Part shown: positions 6,578 to 7,278 of the stretch, one piece after another | Position numbering within the stretch: position 1 is the stretch's first letter | Layout: every line of letters begins with the position of its first letter | Assembly (NCBI GenBank): GCA_030592085.1 | Contig: JAUUZV010000126.1 | Span: forward strand, 1-7,278 | Reading direction: 5' to 3' | Length of the DNA stretch: 7,278 nt | Origin: Clostridia bacterium | Lineage (GTDB): Bacteria; Bacillota; Clostridia; DUPQ01 | Made by a program: the position numbers and the translations under genes | Notes under the pieces: model-generated | Database searches by the model: none | Told to the model about the DNA's origin: nothing | Seen by the model: the letters and a program-made list of their open reading frames with translations, nothing else

Positions 6578-7278
6578 ATGAATAAATCATATAAATATCG
6601 TATATATCCAAATAATGAACAAGCTAAACTAATTGAAAAGACTTTTGGTTGTGTTCGCTTTGTATTCAATCACATTTTATCTCTAAGAAAAAAAGCTTAT
6701 GAAGACTATATAGCTAATCCACTTATTAACAAAATTGAAAAATATCCAAAGTTATCTTATCTTAAAAAAGAATTTGAATGGTTAAGAGAAGTAGATAGTC
6801 TAGCTCTTTGTAATGCAGTTATTGCTCTTAAAAGAGCATATAATAACTTTTTTAGTAATCGTACTTCTTTTCCTAAATTTAAAAGCAAACATTTTAGTAA
6901 AAAAAGTTATACAACCAATAATCAAAAAGGTAGCATTAGAATCATTAATAAGAATAAAATTAGAATTCCAAAGTTAGGTGATATGAAAATAAAGCTACAT
7001 AGAGATATACCAGCACATGTAACTATTAAATCAGCAACAATTTCTAAAACATCAACAGATAAATACTATATATCAATATTAGGATATTATGAAAAAAGTA
7101 AGGTGAATAAAATAACAACTCATTCAAGAGGTAGTGTACTAGGTCTTGATTATTCATCTAGTTCACTTATAGTAGATAGTTTTGGTAACTGCTCTGATTA
7201 TCCTAAATATTATAGAAAATCAAAAGATAAACTTGCAGAAGAACAAAAAAAACTATCAAAGCGAAAGAAGGGAGGAAA
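6578..7278 (+). CDS. tnpB: TnpB (IS200/IS605 OrfB-type RNA-guided nuclease), N-terminal part
   Basis: The frame is open from ATG at 6578 through 233 codons to the window end. The N-terminus KYRIYPNNEQAKLIEKTFGC (6-25) followed by VRFVFNHIL is the classic OrfB/TnpB helix-turn-helix start. SFPKFKSK (97-104), in the early nucleic-acid-binding part, is also typical. VLGLDYSSSSLIVDSFG (187-203) holds the first RuvC catalytic aspartate, D191, in the DYS-type variant of the motif. The RuvC-II Glu, RuvC-III Asp and zinc finger lie beyond the window, so nuclease competence cannot be judged. TnpB proteins use an omega RNA made from the element's right end to cut DNA and help retain the transposon. The visible frame is intact. 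No tnpA is seen upstream, as in solo-tnpB (IS1341-like) elements, though one could lie downstream. The gene is transcribed divergently from the sugar-catabolism operon and is probably a horizontally acquired passenger. Confidence 0.9.
   Translation, partial: MNKSYKYRIYPNNEQAKLIEKTFGCVRFVFNHILSLRKKAYEDYIANPLINKIEKYPKLSYLKKEFEWLREVDSLALCNAVIALKRAYNNFFSNRTSFPKFKSKHFSKKSYTTNNQKGSIRIINKNKIRIPKLGDMKIKLHRDIPAHVTIKSATISKTSTDKYYISILGYYEKSKVNKITTHSRGSVLGLDYSSSSLIVDSFGNCSDYPKYYRKSKDKLAEEQKKLSKRKKGG

Noticed and set aside
6574..6585. Tiny leader ORF (ATG at 6574, three codons, TAA) overlapping the tnpB start
   Set aside because: It is only 3 nt from the ribosome binding site and is most simply a chance ATGAATGA sequence; no attenuation structure follows.

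Overview
The window is strongly AT-rich. Its start sites carry purine-rich Shine-Dalgarno sequences (GGAGGGGG, AGAAGG, AAGGTG), tryptophan is read from TGG, and TGA is used as a real stop, so the standard bacterial code applies. This suggests a low-GC member of the Bacillota or a standard-code relative such as the Acholeplasma/Izemoplasma-type lineages. The exact taxon cannot be fixed from the sequence. Mycoplasma/Spiroplasma-type code (TGA = Trp) is disfavoured.

From 6369 down to position 1 the minus strand carries a tight carbohydrate-catabolism operon of at least three genes. In transcription order these are: (1) a GH29-type alpha-L-fucosidase (start 6369, stop 4444) with a C-terminal four-helix membrane domain; (2) after 23 nt, a 1036-residue heparinase II/III-like polysaccharide lyase or hydrolase (4420 to 1310); (3) overlapping the previous stop by 8 nt, a probable six-hairpin (alpha/alpha)6 glycosidase (start 1317) that runs off the left edge of the window. 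None of the three starts with a signal peptide. The likely site of action is therefore the cytoplasm, on imported fucose-containing, possibly uronic-acid-containing oligosaccharides, with the fucosidase anchored to the inner face of the membrane. The actual glycan cannot be read from the sequence.

From 6388 to 6577 lies a short divergent intergenic region. It holds a weak promoter candidate for the fucosidase operon, a 70-nt highly structured imperfect hairpin (6429-6498) resembling the end or omega-RNA-type structures of IS200/IS605 elements, and a good promoter plus ribosome binding site for the plus-strand gene.

From 6578 to the right edge is the N-terminal part (233 codons) of a TnpB (IS200/IS605 OrfB-type) RNA-guided nuclease, including the first RuvC catalytic aspartate. 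It is cut by the window end, so the remaining catalytic residues, the zinc finger and the right-end omega RNA are not visible. No tnpA is present in the window. The element lies immediately upstream of the operon and may have replaced or displaced its native control region.

The most unusual features are the fusion of a cytosolic GH29 enzyme to a four-helix membrane domain, a hydrophobic insertion inside that catalytic domain, the very long heparinase-like protein, and the elaborate hairpin that lies upstream (rather than downstream) of tnpB.
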